Shown one piece after another: positions 22,183 to 34,735 of a DNA stretch of 64,000 nucleotides; position 1 is the first letter of the stretch, and the number at the start of each line of letters is the position of its first letter. The translations under genes and the position numbers were made by a program. The stretch covers positions 161,585,713 through 161,649,712 of the forward strand of contig NC_083337.1 of the NCBI RefSeq assembly GCF_019175385.1, written 5' to 3'. The notes under the pieces were generated by a model that ran no database searches, had not been told where the DNA came from, and was given only the letters and a program-made list of their open reading frames with translations. Origin of the DNA: Lycium barbarum (lineage: Eukaryota; Streptophyta; Magnoliopsida; Solanales; Solanaceae).

Positions 22183-23295
22183 AAAATACAGCGGTCCCGT
22201 GTCACTGCCACATTCTCCATGGAACTGGAGTATTGGACTTATAGCTCGATCCCTATCCAGGTTCCATCTATGCATCCTGTGAATGGAGCAATGGTAAGCG
22301 AGGTAATTCCCTTTTAGGACAACCTGCAACTCGTTCCTGCTGATCAGTTTTCACAGATTAGTCTTGTTTCGGGAAGCTGAGAAATAAATACAGGAAGAAC
22401 ATGGGGTACTCTAATTCTGCAGTTCAACTGGTGAATTTCCTAGTGGATCGCAGGTCAAAGTTAACGAGCTAGTTTTTTTAAAACAAAATAAAAAGTTAGG
22501 CCCAATCCATTTTCTTAACATGGTATCAAAATCAGACTCATCCTAATTCTTTGTTTACCTAATGATGACTTTCATGTTACTTCATAAAAAAAAAAATGAT
22601 GAGTTTCATGTTATGTTGTTCACGCTCTAGGTGTTCAACCCTTGGGCATGCACGGGGTGTAAGCATCCCACATTGGCTGGGAGTATGGTATAGTCTCATT
22701 ATATGGTATTGAGCAGCCCTCACTTCATGAATTAGCTTTTGGATTAAGTAAGAGCCAAGATCCATTTTTTTAACACATAGAATGCCTTAGAATATCTTTA
22801 AACTCAATTACGGTAATAGATCCCAACTGTTTAATGGGTGATTTTGGTTTGATCACACAATCTATTGCTCGATCTCGAGCCTTTCACTTACCAGATTATG
22901 TCAATCTCGAGCAACAAAAGCTTAGGCTTCTGTCAAGCCTGGATGTAAGAGGTTAAGCTTGCTTCAGATTAAGCTCGTTTAGACTAATTTGCATCAATGC
23001 GTAACAGGAGGTATTGAAATCTTACATTCGGGTCCTTTAGGATGCTAGAATCAAATTTAGCTCTTTTGGCTTTCATGATCTGAGATGGTAAGAGAAGGCT
23101 AATGCAACAGATATTGCTAGGTTCTAGGCATGACACACGCAAAAGCACTAGTTTGGAGGGGAAAAACCCCTAATAAGTGTGTAAATGATGAAGGCATTGC
23201 ACTGACTTCTCATATAAGGACCAGGGAAATATGGCCAATTTCTCATTGATCTGTGGTCCTTTTGACCTCACATTCATCTCATCTTCTTCTTCTTC
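22135..23295 (+). repeat. Duplicated segment, copy A
   Basis: Matches, in the same orientation, copy B (24126-24602 continued at 28163-28815 after the LINE). Shared landmarks include CTCCATGGAACTGGAGTA, AGCAATGGTAAGCGAGG, CCTAATGATGACTT, and GAATTAGCTTTTGGATTAAG. Copy A lacks the LINE and keeps a single copy of the LINE target sequence at 22559-22572. By eye the copies are clearly diverged, so the duplication is not recent. Confidence 0.75.
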
Positions 23296-23525
23296 TTTTT
23301 TTTTTTTTTTTTTTTGGTTGATGACATGGGAACCCGCAGCCGCTACCCTTCGGGTGCGCACAGGATAAATACAGCTTCTATGCAATGGCTCGCAAACCAC
23401 ATAGGAGAGATAACCCACACTAGGCAAGCCCTGTGCGACGAGCTCGACCCAGAAGGCAAAACACTTGTTGTCGTAGGCAGGGGGTTTCGAACCTGAGACC
23501 TCCATTATGAAAGCCCCATGCTCAA
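23296..23525 (-). mobile_element. tRNA-derived SINE
   Basis: A 20-bp T-run (23296-23315) marks the poly(A) end on the minus strand. The body contains GGTTCGAAACC, a B-box-like motif, near its minus-strand 5' end and the GGTCGAGCTCGTCGCACAGG block typical of solanaceous SINEs. It is absent from copy B of the duplicated segment. Target duplications were not resolved. Confidence 0.65.
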
Positions 23526-24125
23526 ATTTAGGTCCGGTGTTTGTAACAGTGCTCGCAAATTCTAGTAAGTTCAAGCTTCCAAAACAATTACCTTGTGTGG
23601 CGATTTCTTGACAATTATGTATTCCACTTGGTAATTTTCATGTCATTTTAAACTTTTACCAAATCAATTAAACTTAGTGACTTTAATGAAGACTATGAAT
23701 GTATGCCAAGTTTTAATTATAATGGTCCACTAAGTTTATTGGTTTTGGTGAAAATTGAGAGTGATATGAGAGTCACTAAGTTGATTACTACAATTGTGAA
23801 GAAATCACCTCGCAAAGTAGCTCTTCTAGAAGCTAAAACTTACTTCAATCTGCAAGCACTCTACAAACACCACATGGAAATGAGGTGACCTCGAGTCTTG
23901 CCTATAAACACTATTGGCTTATGTTGCACTTAACCCAAGAAATATCTACGGGAAAAGAACACAACCTCGTCTAGATTCTATACCAGGACTAGTTATTCAC
24001 ATATGACTTTTACTACAACTCAGTTTTTTACTTCCAACTCAAATACCCAACGTTTCAAGAAGTAATTATTTCCCTAATTGGAGTCCAACAACAATTTTGG
24101 CATATGTACCAATCACGTAGCGCCC
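23526..24125. other. Spacer between duplicated segments; no gene seen
   Basis: AT-rich, with no conserved frame. Its right part (from about 24064) is an inverted relative of 21959-22060. Confidence 0.45.
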
Positions 24126-24768
24126 TGCCATTTTTGCCCGAAGTTATTTTCCTACTGGATTCCAGCACAATGCTGGCAAATACAGCAGCTCTCCTCCTAG
24201 CAAACATACATTCTCCTAGTTCACCTGTACCACTGCCACATTCTCCATGGAACTGGAGTACTGGACTTACAGCTCGAACTCTATCCGGATTCCGTCTAAG
24301 AATCATGAGAATGGAGCAATGGTAAGCGAGGTAATTCCCTTTTAGGTCAAACTGCAACTTGTTCCTACTGATCAGTTTTCACAGATAAGCTGATAGAGGC
24401 TTCTTTTTTTTGATCAAGCAGATAAGCTGATAGAGTAAATACAGGAAGAACATGGGGAACTCTAATTCTGCAGCTAAACTGGTGAATCACACCTCAAAGT
24501 TAATGAGCTAGTTCTTTTAAAATAAGTTATGCCCAATCCATTTTCTTAACATTGTATCAAAATCAGACTCATCCTAATTCTTTGTTTACCTAATGATGAC
24601 TTCTTTTTTTTTTTTTGAGAAACTGGTACTGTTGTATTCCTCAGCATTAAGGGTATGCTGGCGACCTCCAAAAACGGACAGTAAAGAAAAAGATTTTAAA
24701 GATAAAGATAAACTTACAGTGCTCCTAGTAAATCTACAAGGTCATCTACATTCTCTATACATTGTTCT

Positions 24769-27700
24769 TTATACCAAAAATAGAAAGATACAATACAATT
24801 CTCCTTTCACTTTCTGAATAGAATTTGATGTATCTTCAAAACATCTCCCATTTCTTTCTTTCCATACTGTCCACCAAATGCATGCGGGGATTACCCTCCA
24901 CCATTTTTTCTGGCTCTTGCTTCCCCCTCTTCTGATCCAACAGGTCAATAAATCAGCAGTATGTTCAGGCATTGTCCATTTGACTTCTGCGAGACTTAAG
25001 AACATTGACCATAATTGTGCTGTAAATCTACAATGAAGAGAGAGATGGCTGTTTGTTTCTCTTGTCTGCATACATAGAAAACATCTGGGCACAACAGTTC
25101 GGCCTTTTCTCTGAAGCACCTCTTGAGTTAGGCATGCCCTTCTTACAACCAACCAAGTGAAGCATCTCACCTTTGTAGGTGCTAGACTTTCCCAAACATT
25201 CTTCCATAAACCTGGTCTCCCTTCACTAGCAACCATGTTTCTTTTCCTGTACAACCTCTTAACATAAAAGGCTCCATCAGAGTTGTGTCTCCATCTAATA
25301 GCATCAGGTATATCGGTTGTACCAGTGAACAAACCAATATCCTTCAAAAGTTCTGCCACTCTTTCCACCTCCCAATCATTCAGATGTCTCCTGAAAAGCA
25401 GGTTCCAACCTTGAGGTGTCCAGAAATCACCAATTGTAGCATTCGGATTCGAACAAATGGAGAACAGATCAGGGAAAGCATCCTTAAGTGAAGTTCCATT
25501 TATCCAAACATCATTCCAGAATAGTATCTTAGAGCCATTGCCCACTCTAAGACATGTATCTTCTTTCCGCATGTTCCACAAAGCTCTGATAGTTTTCCAA
25601 ACTCCCACACCATAAGTGTTGTTGACTTCATCTGTACACTAATGATTGTGTTATTCATATTTACTTTGAACAACCTCTCTCCATAGTGAATGTTCTTCCT
25701 CATTAAACCTCCATAACCACTTCATCATAAGACAATTGTTGTGTAGCCTTAAGTTTCTAATGCCCATCCGCCCCCCCCCCCCCCCCTCCCCCCCGCGTTT
25801 CTTGCTTTTCTCGACTATCTTCCATCTAACCAGATTATAGCCTTTTCCTTCTTTGTTACCGTGCCACAAGAACTCTCTTCTCAGTTTGTTTAGCCTCTTG
25901 ATCACCTTGGTAGGGATAGGAAACAAAGACATCACATAAGTGGGCAAAGAATCTCGGACTGAATTTATTAGAGTGAGCCTGCCCCCTAAAGAAAGATACT
26001 GAGCTTTCCATTTTGCTAATTTCTTCTCTTCTTCTCTATGATGCCATCCCATATCCCCATTGCTTTATGCTTGTAGCCCAAAGGCATTCCAAGATACACA
26101 GTTGGAAGGGTCTTCACCTTACACCCTATAATGTCCGCCAAAGTTTATATACGAGGGACTTCATTTATAGAGAATAAACTGCTCTTTCTCCAGTTAACAC
26201 TTAAACCAGAGGAAGCTTCAAAGATTATTAGCATCAATCTGATATACTTGATCTGGTCAACCTCAGGCTCACAAAAGAGGATTGTGTCATCAGCATAGAG
26301 TAAGTGATAAATTTCTAGATTATCCTCCTCCATGTTCCTCAATTTGAAACCTGTCACCCATTTGTTCTCAAGTGCAACTCTCATCATACTGTTGAATCCC
26401 TCCATGACTAGAATGAACAGGAATGGGGATAACTGGTCCCCTGTCTAAGCCCCCTTTCGGAATGGAAAAAACCCACAGGTTCTCCATTTATAAGAACTGA
26501 AAATCTAACAGTCTTGATACAAAAGCTGATCCATTTCACCCACTTTTCCCCTAAACCCATCTGTCTGAGTATGTTCAGTAGAAAATTCCAGTTCACATGA
26601 TCATATGCCTTTTCCACATCCAGTTTACATACGATGCCAGGTGCTCCTCCCCTCAATCTAGAATCCACACATTCACTAGCAATAAGGGCAGCACCATAAT
26701 CTGTCTTCCTTTGATGAAAGCCAGTTGATGCTTATTGACCAAGCTGCTCACCACTCTTTTCAATCTTTCTGCCAAAATCTTTGCTATGATCTTGTACACT
26801 CCTGTTATCAAGTTTATAGGTCTGAAATCCCTCAGCTCAGATGCCCCCACCTTATTTGGAATGAGTGCCACAAAGGTGGCATTGAAACTCCTCTAAAAAA
26901 CCTATTGAGAATGAAAATATTGTAAGGTATTTACAATCTCTTCCTTCATCACCTCCCAGAACACTTGGAAGAAACTCATAGGAAAGCCATCCTGTCCAGG
27001 TGCCTTGTCAGAAGCACAAAGCCTGACACACTCTAGTATCTCTTCTTCTTCAAATTGTCTCTCCAACCATTTCTGATCCTCATTAGTGATACTTGGAGCA
27101 CCTTGTATTTGAAAATCAGGCCTCCATTCCTCAGTCTCCTTATACAGTTGCTGATAAAAATTAAGGATTGCTTCCTTAATCTCTGCTACATCAGTTATGT
27201 TGTTACCATTAACTTCTAGAAAATCTATTGTGTTGTGCCTCTGGTGTGCAGTAGCAGTTCTATGGAAAAAATTTGTGTTTTTATCTCCATTCTTCAGCCA
27301 CTGGACTCTAGATTTCTGCCTCCATGCTATCTCTTCTCTCTTTGCAACTTCTTCAAATTCCATTGCCAAGTGAGTTTTTTGAATGTGTTCATCATCTGTC
27401 AAGGGTCTCTGCTCTTGGATAGAATCAAAGTTGCTCAGCTGATTAAGAATATCCCCCTTTCTAAGTTTCCAGTTTCTTGCATTCACCTTACTCCACTCTT
27501 TCAGATTTCCTTTGAGAAGTCTTAGCTTAGTAGCTAAAACGAAGCAAGGTCTGCCAGTTGTTGCAAAAGATCTCCACCAGCTTTTCACTTTATCTTTAAA
27601 CCCTTCCACCTCTAACCACCAATTTTCAAACTTGAAATAAGTTTTTTTGAATTGCCAGTTGCCACAAGTCAGCAAAATTGGGTTGTGATCAGATCTCATT

Positions 27701-28148
27701 CTTGGTAGTAAGGATTGCTTGATTTGAAGAAAATTATCCTCCCATTCTGTACAAAAAATAAATCTGTCAATTCTAGAAGAACTATTATCCCCCCTTCTCC
27801 ATTTAAAACACCCTCCAAATAAAGGAGGGTCTATTAATTCCAGGGCATTGATATAAGAAGAAAACTCAGTCATTGCACCTGAGATTCTAGTGCAATCTGA
27901 TCTTTCTGCAGGGTATCTAGTGACATTAAAGTCACCACATACAACCCAAGGCTCATCTCACAGGCCTCTGAATGCTGCCAACTCCCACCATAACTCCCTC
28001 CTTTCAATTCTGTTGCAACTTGCATAAACTGCACTAAGTGTCCATGAAAGATTCTGATTAATGCCAGAGAACCTACAGGTTAGGACCTGACTGCCCACAT
28101 CCAACACTTCAACACTCCAGTCCCTCTTATCCCATAGTATAAGAATTC
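24769..28148 (-). pseudogene. LINE ORF2 remnant: endonuclease, reverse transcriptase, zf-RVT
   Basis: Read on the minus strand: the end of an APE-type endonuclease (GDFN near 27940, SRIDRFI near 27770, SDHNP near 27690), a linker, then reverse transcriptase with DKAPGQDGFP near 27010, ADE-like and RQG motifs around 26450, and the catalytic YADD near 26295. A C-terminal region of the zf-RVT kind (Cys/His/Trp-rich, 24840-25600) follows. It is broken by a stop near 27930, a frameshift near 26440 just after RQG, further breaks near 26660, 26140 and 25650, and a G-rich homopolymer at 25770-25796. It cannot encode an active enzyme. Confidence 0.9.
25770..25796. repeat. C-rich homopolymer tract in the LINE
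   Basis: Long C-run with one T on the plus strand. It disrupts the reverse transcriptase frame and is prone to slippage or assembly error. Confidence 0.8.
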
Positions 28149-28815
28149 CCTAATGATGACTTTCATGTCGTGCTGTTCTTGTTCACACTCTAGATGTTCC
28201 CACATTGGTTGGGAGTGTGGGTTGTAGTCTCATTATATAGTAATGAGCAACCCTCACCTCATGAATTAGCTTTTGGATTAAGTAAACCCCAAAATCCATT
28301 TTCTTAACTCATACAATGCTTTAAAATATCTTGGAACTCAATTAAAGTAATACATCCCAACTGTTAAATAGGGAATTGTTGGTTTGATCACACAATCTAT
28401 AGTTCGATCTCGAGTGTCTCACTTACCAGATTATGTCAATCTCGAGCAACAAAAGCTTAGGCTTCTCTCAACCCTGGGCTTAAGAGGTTAAACTTGCTTC
28501 AGATTCAGCTTGACTCGACTCATTTGCATCTATGTGTAACAGGAGGTATTGAAATCTTACTTTGGGATCCCATAGGGTGCTAAGGATCAAACTTAGGTCT
28601 TTAGGCTTTCATGATCTGAGATGGTAAGAGAAGGCTAATGCAACAGTATTTCTAGGTTCTAGGCATGATACACACATAAGGACTAGTTGGGAGGGGAGAA
28701 ACCCCTAATAAGTGTGTAAATGATGGACAAAGGCATTGGGCTGACTTATCATATAAGGGCTAGGGATATATGGCCCCTTTTTTTTCATTGATCTGTCGTC
28801 CTTTTGACCTACACT

Positions 28816-29724
28816 TTCATCTCTTTTGAAGGCCATATTCAAATTGGGTAGAGTAATCCCTTATGCTATAATCTCTTCTACATTGATACCTGTTCTTCTT
28901 CATTGGCACTTTAGCCATGAAGCGCAATTTTGATCAGTGATTAACTTTTTCCAGTGGAATAATAATCCAGTCACATTAATATCTGCAGATGCCGCAAATC
29001 TGATTTCTACTCCTCAATGCTTCCGTTTTACCTTTATGGATTCCCATCTACTGTCCTTAACCTTTAGTCTCCTTTTCAACCCTCCAAATCACTAAAAGAG
29101 ACAATGAAGACATTTCCTTCCAATTTGACCATGACAAATAGTTAACACACATAGCTAGCTGTTTTGGAAACTTTGGGCTTTCACAAATTTCATTATTCTG
29201 GCTATTTTTCCTATAACTAAATTTTTATTGGTAATTTTTATGACTAAATTTTAGACTGACTATGCATTTTTACTTATGCCATATTGCATGAAGAGCATTT
29301 TGACCAATTAACTGATTTCTCTTTCATATGCAGGTGGCATACAGAGGAATCCTTCGTCAAGTTCTTTCCTACACTTATCTCCAATGATAAAAAGGTAAAA
29401 AAATATGCTGAATCAATCTTCACAAATATTCTCAACCCTTAATTATGTATTTTTGAGGATACGAGATCCTCATTGCTCTTTTAACAAATAAATGAAGTTA
29501 AGAAATGTCCAGCATGAACAGGAAAAACTAGTATACCTATACACAAGAAAAAACTAGTTTTCATCCAATACTATTCCTTACTGTCAACTTCCTTATGAAT
29601 TCTCCTCCAAGTAATTAGTTTAGTTCTTCTTATGTCTCGAGTTCAGAAGTCCTTTTAATCTGATGGGAAAAACAGATATTTCAAATATTGAATGAATTGT
29701 GGAAACATTTGTCCCAAAAAAAAG
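28816..29724. other. Intergenic; two weak exon-like stretches
   Basis: A segment at 28955-29095 starts after TTTTTCCAG and stays open for about 45 codons. A 57-base segment at 29337-29393 lies between ATATGCAG and GTAAAAAA and reads WHTEESFVKFFPTLISNDKK. Neither matches a protein I recognise and no gene model joins them. Confidence 0.25.
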
Positions 29725-29726
29725 TA

Positions 29727-29990
29727 CTCCCTTCGTCCCAATTTATGTGGCACCTTTCGTATTTCGAGATTCAAACGAGTTTTTGTTTGACCGTAAATCT
29801 TTGTATGTCTTTTAATTATTTTGAATTGTGAATTGTTGTGACTTATAGTACTTTTTACGTAGTTTCCAAATATATAAACTTTATCTCAAAAAAAAACTTA
29901 AAGATTCCGTGTTCGAATACAAGTCAAAATCAAAAGGCTTGACTCTCGAAATCCAAACTGCGTCACATAATTTGAGACAAAAGGAATAGT
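29727..29990. mobile_element. Stowaway-like MITE
   Basis: About 264 bp beginning CTCCCTTCGTCCCAATTTATGTG next to TA, and ending with the diverged complement (CATAATTTGAGACAAAAGGAATAG). This is the common solanaceous CTCCCTCCGTCCC family. A second member lies at 47764-48034. Confidence 0.75.
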
Positions 29991-30047
29991 TACTAACTAC
30001 TTATCTGGTTGATCACAGACTGGAAAGGTTAAAATTTTGATTTGGTA

Positions 30048-30410
30048 TCTATGCATCATCCACCCCTGCCCCACGCTACCACACACCCCACCCACCAACC
30101 CGCCACTCACCCCAACCCCAACCCCCGCCTACCACCCACCCCCACCCCAACTACCTCACTCCTCTGCCACCCACCCCCACCACCCCAACCACCACCCACT
30201 ACCCCTCACCACCGCCCAACCCCACCCCACAACAACTCACCCCCACCCTCATCCCACACTACCCACCACCCCTACCCACTACCCCTCACCACCACCCAAC
30301 CCCACCCCCACAACCACTCACCCCCACCCTACTACCCACTACCCCCACTCTCATCTCACAATCACCCACCTCACACCACTCACCCCTCCCCCACCCACTA
30401 CCTACTTATT
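30048..30410. repeat. C/A-rich strand-asymmetric low-complexity tract
   Basis: About 360 bp built of CCCACC, CCAACC and CACTACC blocks. The plus strand has only a handful of G. Because stops need T, two plus-strand frames are open through it; they read as Pro/His/Thr repeats and are not genes. The complementary strand has many GGG runs. Confidence 0.9.
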
Positions 30411-30499
30411 TTTTAAAGTTCCTATTTTATTCTTTACCTGAGTTTTATTAATATATATAAATTATTTCTAATTAAGAGTTAAGGGTATTTTAGTAAACT

Positions 30500-30690
30500 T
30501 ACAAGTTATTATACAGTACCATACAGTCAAACCAAACAATACAAATGTTATTAAACCACAACAAACGATACAGTCTATCCAAACATTGTATTCATTAATA
30601 CAGTACAATACAATACAACACCATACTGTACCATACCATACTGTACATTAATGAACCACGGGAAACAACCATCCAAACAGAGGGTAAGGG
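30500..30690. repeat. MITE-like fragment with ATACAGTA repeats
   Basis: Ends in CCATCCAAACAGAGG, the complement of the CTCTGTTTGGATGG end of a common solanaceous element. It contains several ACAGTACAATAC-type blocks. The opposite end was not identified. Confidence 0.45.
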
Positions 30691-32450
30691 TTTTCAGGAT
30701 ATTCGTGGCCATTGTTCTGCCGTTACCTTCTCAACGCCGCCATTGTTGTTCAGAGTAAGTAGTCTATTTCAAAATTATTTCTGGGTTTCTGTTAGATATA
30801 ACACCTATGTGTATGTAACATGTAATATAATTGTACAGGTAAATATAGAATATTTACACACATATGTACAACCCAAATAAACAGTTTGCAATGGGCATAA
30901 CTCAATAAATTCTTACATTTAGAATAGCTCAGTAATATATTTTAATTTTTTTTTTTTTTACTTCTTCCCCGAGTTACCATACAACCCTCTTCATTTTTTT
31001 CTTTTTCATTTTTAAAATCTGCATAAACTAATGTATAGAAGTACATATCCACCCTTATACTTATGTTTATAAATATAATGTATAAATAATGTATATGCTT
31101 TGCATAACACCGTATAACTAAGTATAAATAATGTACCCAATTACCCATACTATTTTTTGTACGTGAATCCACACATTATTCGAACCACTGGAAGGCATTT
31201 TCAAGAAGAAAAGTTTACATAATAGTAAGGATTTTCAACACAAGTTGTAGTTTAGCAGTTCTCTTTCCACTCGTCAAACAAAAAGCAGAACACTCTGCAC
31301 GACCTTTCACCAATCATACTTTTTTCGTCATTGTTTTTCATTATCGTGATATTCGCTTGAACTACTGGGAAAGTTTTAGGACTTTGATTTTTCCAGTAAT
31401 AGTGTCTTCTCCGACTTAAGTGTCATATCTGGTATTGTAAATCCGGCGTTAATGAAAATGGCGTGGATGAGCCATTTTGGTAATGACGATGGCATAAATG
31501 AGTCAAACTATTGATGAGTGGCATAAATGAACCATTTCCGATAGTTCGATGGCATATTTGAGCTTTTTCCGTTGATTTTATCATTAATGTTGTCTTCTTC
31601 GATTTCGCCATCATCAATATCATCGTCACCTGAGTTCCTTCTTCCACCAGTTATGGCAATGAAGAGCAAAATCGTTGAGAAAGTTCAAAAGAATTGCATC
31701 ACTTTTATTGTTTGTGAAACTGGTTGCGGTAATCTCTTTGCTCGATCCACTTTGATTGACTATATTAATTTTCAATTACATTAGAGTTGCAATAGAAAAG
31801 AAATAATGGAGGTTTGTGATGATTTTTCAATCTTTTCTACTAGGTAATTTAGTATTCTTATACATGAAGATATCCAATTTGATCTGTGTGGTCGGACTCT
31901 ATTATGGATTTTTGACCAATCATAGATTGAATTGTCGCATCGAAAAAATTGAGTGTTATAATAAAGCTTTGTATAGAGTTCATGAGTAGGAAATAAGTGA
32001 ACTCGAACCGCTAACATCCTCGACGGATTCCTGAAATGTCTTTTTACATCCTGCTTGAAATTAACATCTCAGCACAAAATAGCACAAAATGCAACTTTTT
32101 ACATATTTTTCAAATTTTAATACGATTTATTAATACTTATCCTTATTTATGCAAAGATTAGGAATTTTATCAATTTATTGTCATTTGAACTAATTTCTAT
32201 AGTCGTTACTTTTTCAGAGTCATCTGTACAGATACAACACAACAGTGCGATTATATCTCAGTAAATAATCATTTCCGAAAGAGAATCCAGTACTTCTTGG
32301 TCGTGAATATCTGAACTGGTTGTTTGTTGTTTAAGAATTCTTGTTTAGGCAATTCATACCATTCATACATAGTTTTTTTTTTAATTGTATATTAATACTC
32401 GCTTTTTTATATGTATATTAGTTGTATTTTAATACAGTTCGTTAATACAA
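30691..32450. other. Intergenic, AT-rich; no gene seen
   Basis: Short open frames here lack homology that I recognise. Around 31420-31570 there are several diverged blocks of TGGCATAAATGA type, which look like degenerate repeat DNA. Confidence 0.45.
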
Positions 32451-33000
32451 AAAAGTCGGAAGAGTTTATTACAACACAATTAATTCAAAAATATTTCAAA
32501 ATTCACCTTGTGCAAGTTACCGGTTATCGCTCAGTGTACACTTAAAATCTTATCTACCCCTCATCTGATTTCTTTTTCCTTTTTTTTAATGAGCTCCACA
32601 TGTTTCCTCCTTTTTTGACTACATATCACCTTTCCCCTAAATTTGCTCCTTCTCCCCGAATTTCAACGATACAATCTTTACTTTTTCTACTATCAAATCT
32701 CTTCTCTCTCCCTCGTTATTTTCCCCACGACCGACACCTACACTTCACATTATATAAACACACTACCTCACAGATTTTGTTTCAAGGGGTTTTACTATTT
32801 TTTTTTTTTTTTTTTTTTGCTCTGACTTTTCCAAATCTCTTCTACTGCACACACATTCTTTTATTTATTATTCTTACTCTATGCATTTTAAGTGTAAACA
32901 CCTACACACTACAATTACATTTATCCTATATACTTTACGTTATACATATCAGATTTAAGTTCATTTCTTATAAAAAAAAAATTAGTTCCCATCCTTTTTT

Positions 33001-33560
33001 TTCTCTCCCTTTAATCTCTTTCAAGCTATCTTTTTCTCTTGCTGCTGCTGCTATCGGTGGTGACAGCTCCACAGAATTCAGCCATTGACTTTTGAGGCAT
33101 TTTATGTTTTCTTGTTTGATGCCTCGATACTAACTATTCTTGCTGCCTCTACGATGATGTCGTGTTATTACTGCTTCATCCATACATTTTTTATCATATT
33201 AGTATCTATGTATTCAACATTTTGTTTGTATCATTTGCTGGTTTCTCTATGTTGGCCGATGAAGAAATTTTCCTCAATTTTCGAGGCCTTCCCTGCACAT
33301 AAGACGGATTTTTATTTTTAATTGCAACATATATTTATTATCATTTCATAATTGGTTTTGATAAATATTTATCCATTACTAACATTTTTACTAAGTCCTA
33401 TGCAAGTATTTGGGTTACTTCCCGAAGAATACGCTTGAAAGAAGTTCAAAGATCTTCTCGAATTCTCTGTTTGTACTTACTTTTACGTTCTTAAAATTGT
33501 ATAAAGCCTAAAACATAGTAAAAAGCTTTACTTTTGGGGTGTCGGGTGGATATTATATAT
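33001..33560. other. Segment present only in copy 1
   Basis: Lies between TTCCCATCCTTTTTT and TTATTCACTTGTC. No terminal repeats or target duplication are obvious, so a deletion from copy 2 at the T-run is more likely than an insertion. It contains no recognisable gene. Confidence 0.7.
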
Positions 33561-34607
33561 TTATTCACTTGTCATCGGTGATATTTTTATAGTTACCATG
33601 TTTAGCTAGAGTTTTGATTTAATTACTTAGCACACTTTAGTAAATAATTAGGATAGTTACCTCGATATCTAAATTTTAGAATGTGATCTCATAATTAGTT
33701 AATTAATTAGGTGTAAAATGTTAGCTAATTAAATACGTTAACTCACTTTAAGTTGAATATAATTGGACGTAGTAAATTTCTATGTAGGCTATACTCTTCG
33801 TACATTTATTCCCTGTTATACATTTGAGCTAATTAAGTTATAGATAATTTTTGATCAATTAGATACCATATACATTCTTTTTTCTCGTTCTTTCATTCAA
33901 AAGCAAAACCATTATGTTCATTCATCCATCTCCAAAAATACATTCATATACATCAAAAGAATTCTTTTAAACAAAAGTTACTATTCATTGGAAAATAATT
34001 GTTTTAAAAAGTTTATCCTTTACTTCACTCTTTTGTTAATTATATATATGCCAAAATTATTGTTTTTTTAATCATTTTAAACAAGCTGTTTCTCTGCATA
34101 CTTTGTTAATCATAAAATAAAATTCTTTTGTCTCTTTAAGAATTGAGTCTCTTTTAATTTTAATTTTAGTAATTAATGCGTATCCTTTACACACTTGTTC
34201 ACAAACATATCATTTTTCACATTTTATTTTTATTTTATGACGTCTATTTTTATTTATATATATGTACAAATCTTCACATTTTTATTGCATAAAAATATTC
34301 ATGTTAGTCGTTCTTTTATTCATATTCTTTGTAATTAATGGTCAAACGCTTTTTGTACATCCCTCATGTAACTAAATCAGGTCCAGTCGGGAATCACATT
34401 TTGTGGATTCTGAAGGATGCTTAACACATTTCCTTCGAAATAATTTGAATTCTTACCTAGAATATCACTTATTTTCGCAGACCATTTTTAAGCTGCATAC
34501 ATTAATAATTTATAGGTACCCTAGTATACCTTAAATGCTAGGTGGCGACTCCGTACATAATTAATCTTTTTAGAGCCCCATAATTGTACTTTGTTTAGCC
34601 TTGGTAA

Positions 34608-34735
34608 AAATAGATGCAACAATCCCAACATGTGGGATCTGGGTAGGGTGGAGTGTATGCAGATCTTACCTCTGCCTTGCGACAGGTAGAGAGGTTGTTT
34701 CCGATACACTCTCGGCTCAAGGAGAGATGAAAAAG
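34608..34735 (-). mobile_element. SolS/TS-type SINE
   Basis: On the minus strand it contains the hallmark blocks GAAACAACCTCTCTACCT, GGTAAGATCTGC and CCCAGATCCCAC of the solanaceous TS/SolS family. The same insertion is present in copy 2, so it predates the duplication. Confidence 0.75.

Larger units (their letters stand above)
24589..28162 (-). mobile_element. 5'-truncated L1-type LINE with 14-bp target duplication
   Basis: Element body 24603-28148 on the minus strand. The poly(A) tail is the T-run at 24604-24616, and the flanks carry the perfect duplication CCTAATGATGACTT (24589-24602 and 28149-28162). It is 3546 bp long and lacks the first ORF and the start of the endonuclease, as expected of an incomplete reverse transcript. 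Copy A of the surrounding duplication provides the matching empty site. Confidence 0.93.
24126..28815 (+). repeat. Duplicated segment, copy B, interrupted by a LINE
   Basis: Equivalent to copy A at 22135-23295 but split by the LINE at 24603-28148. The two halves join in register at the target sequence CCTAATGATGACTT. Confidence 0.75.

Noticed and set aside
22560..23160. Possible lectin or receptor-kinase fragment in the duplicated segment
   Set aside because: Translations in all frames are broken and I could not name a motif; treated as repeat DNA.
30037..30441. Two overlapping Pro/Thr/His-rich frames of 134 and 124 residues
   Set aside because: They are artefacts of the C/A-rich tract, which has almost no stop codons in these frames; no start context, splice site or homology.
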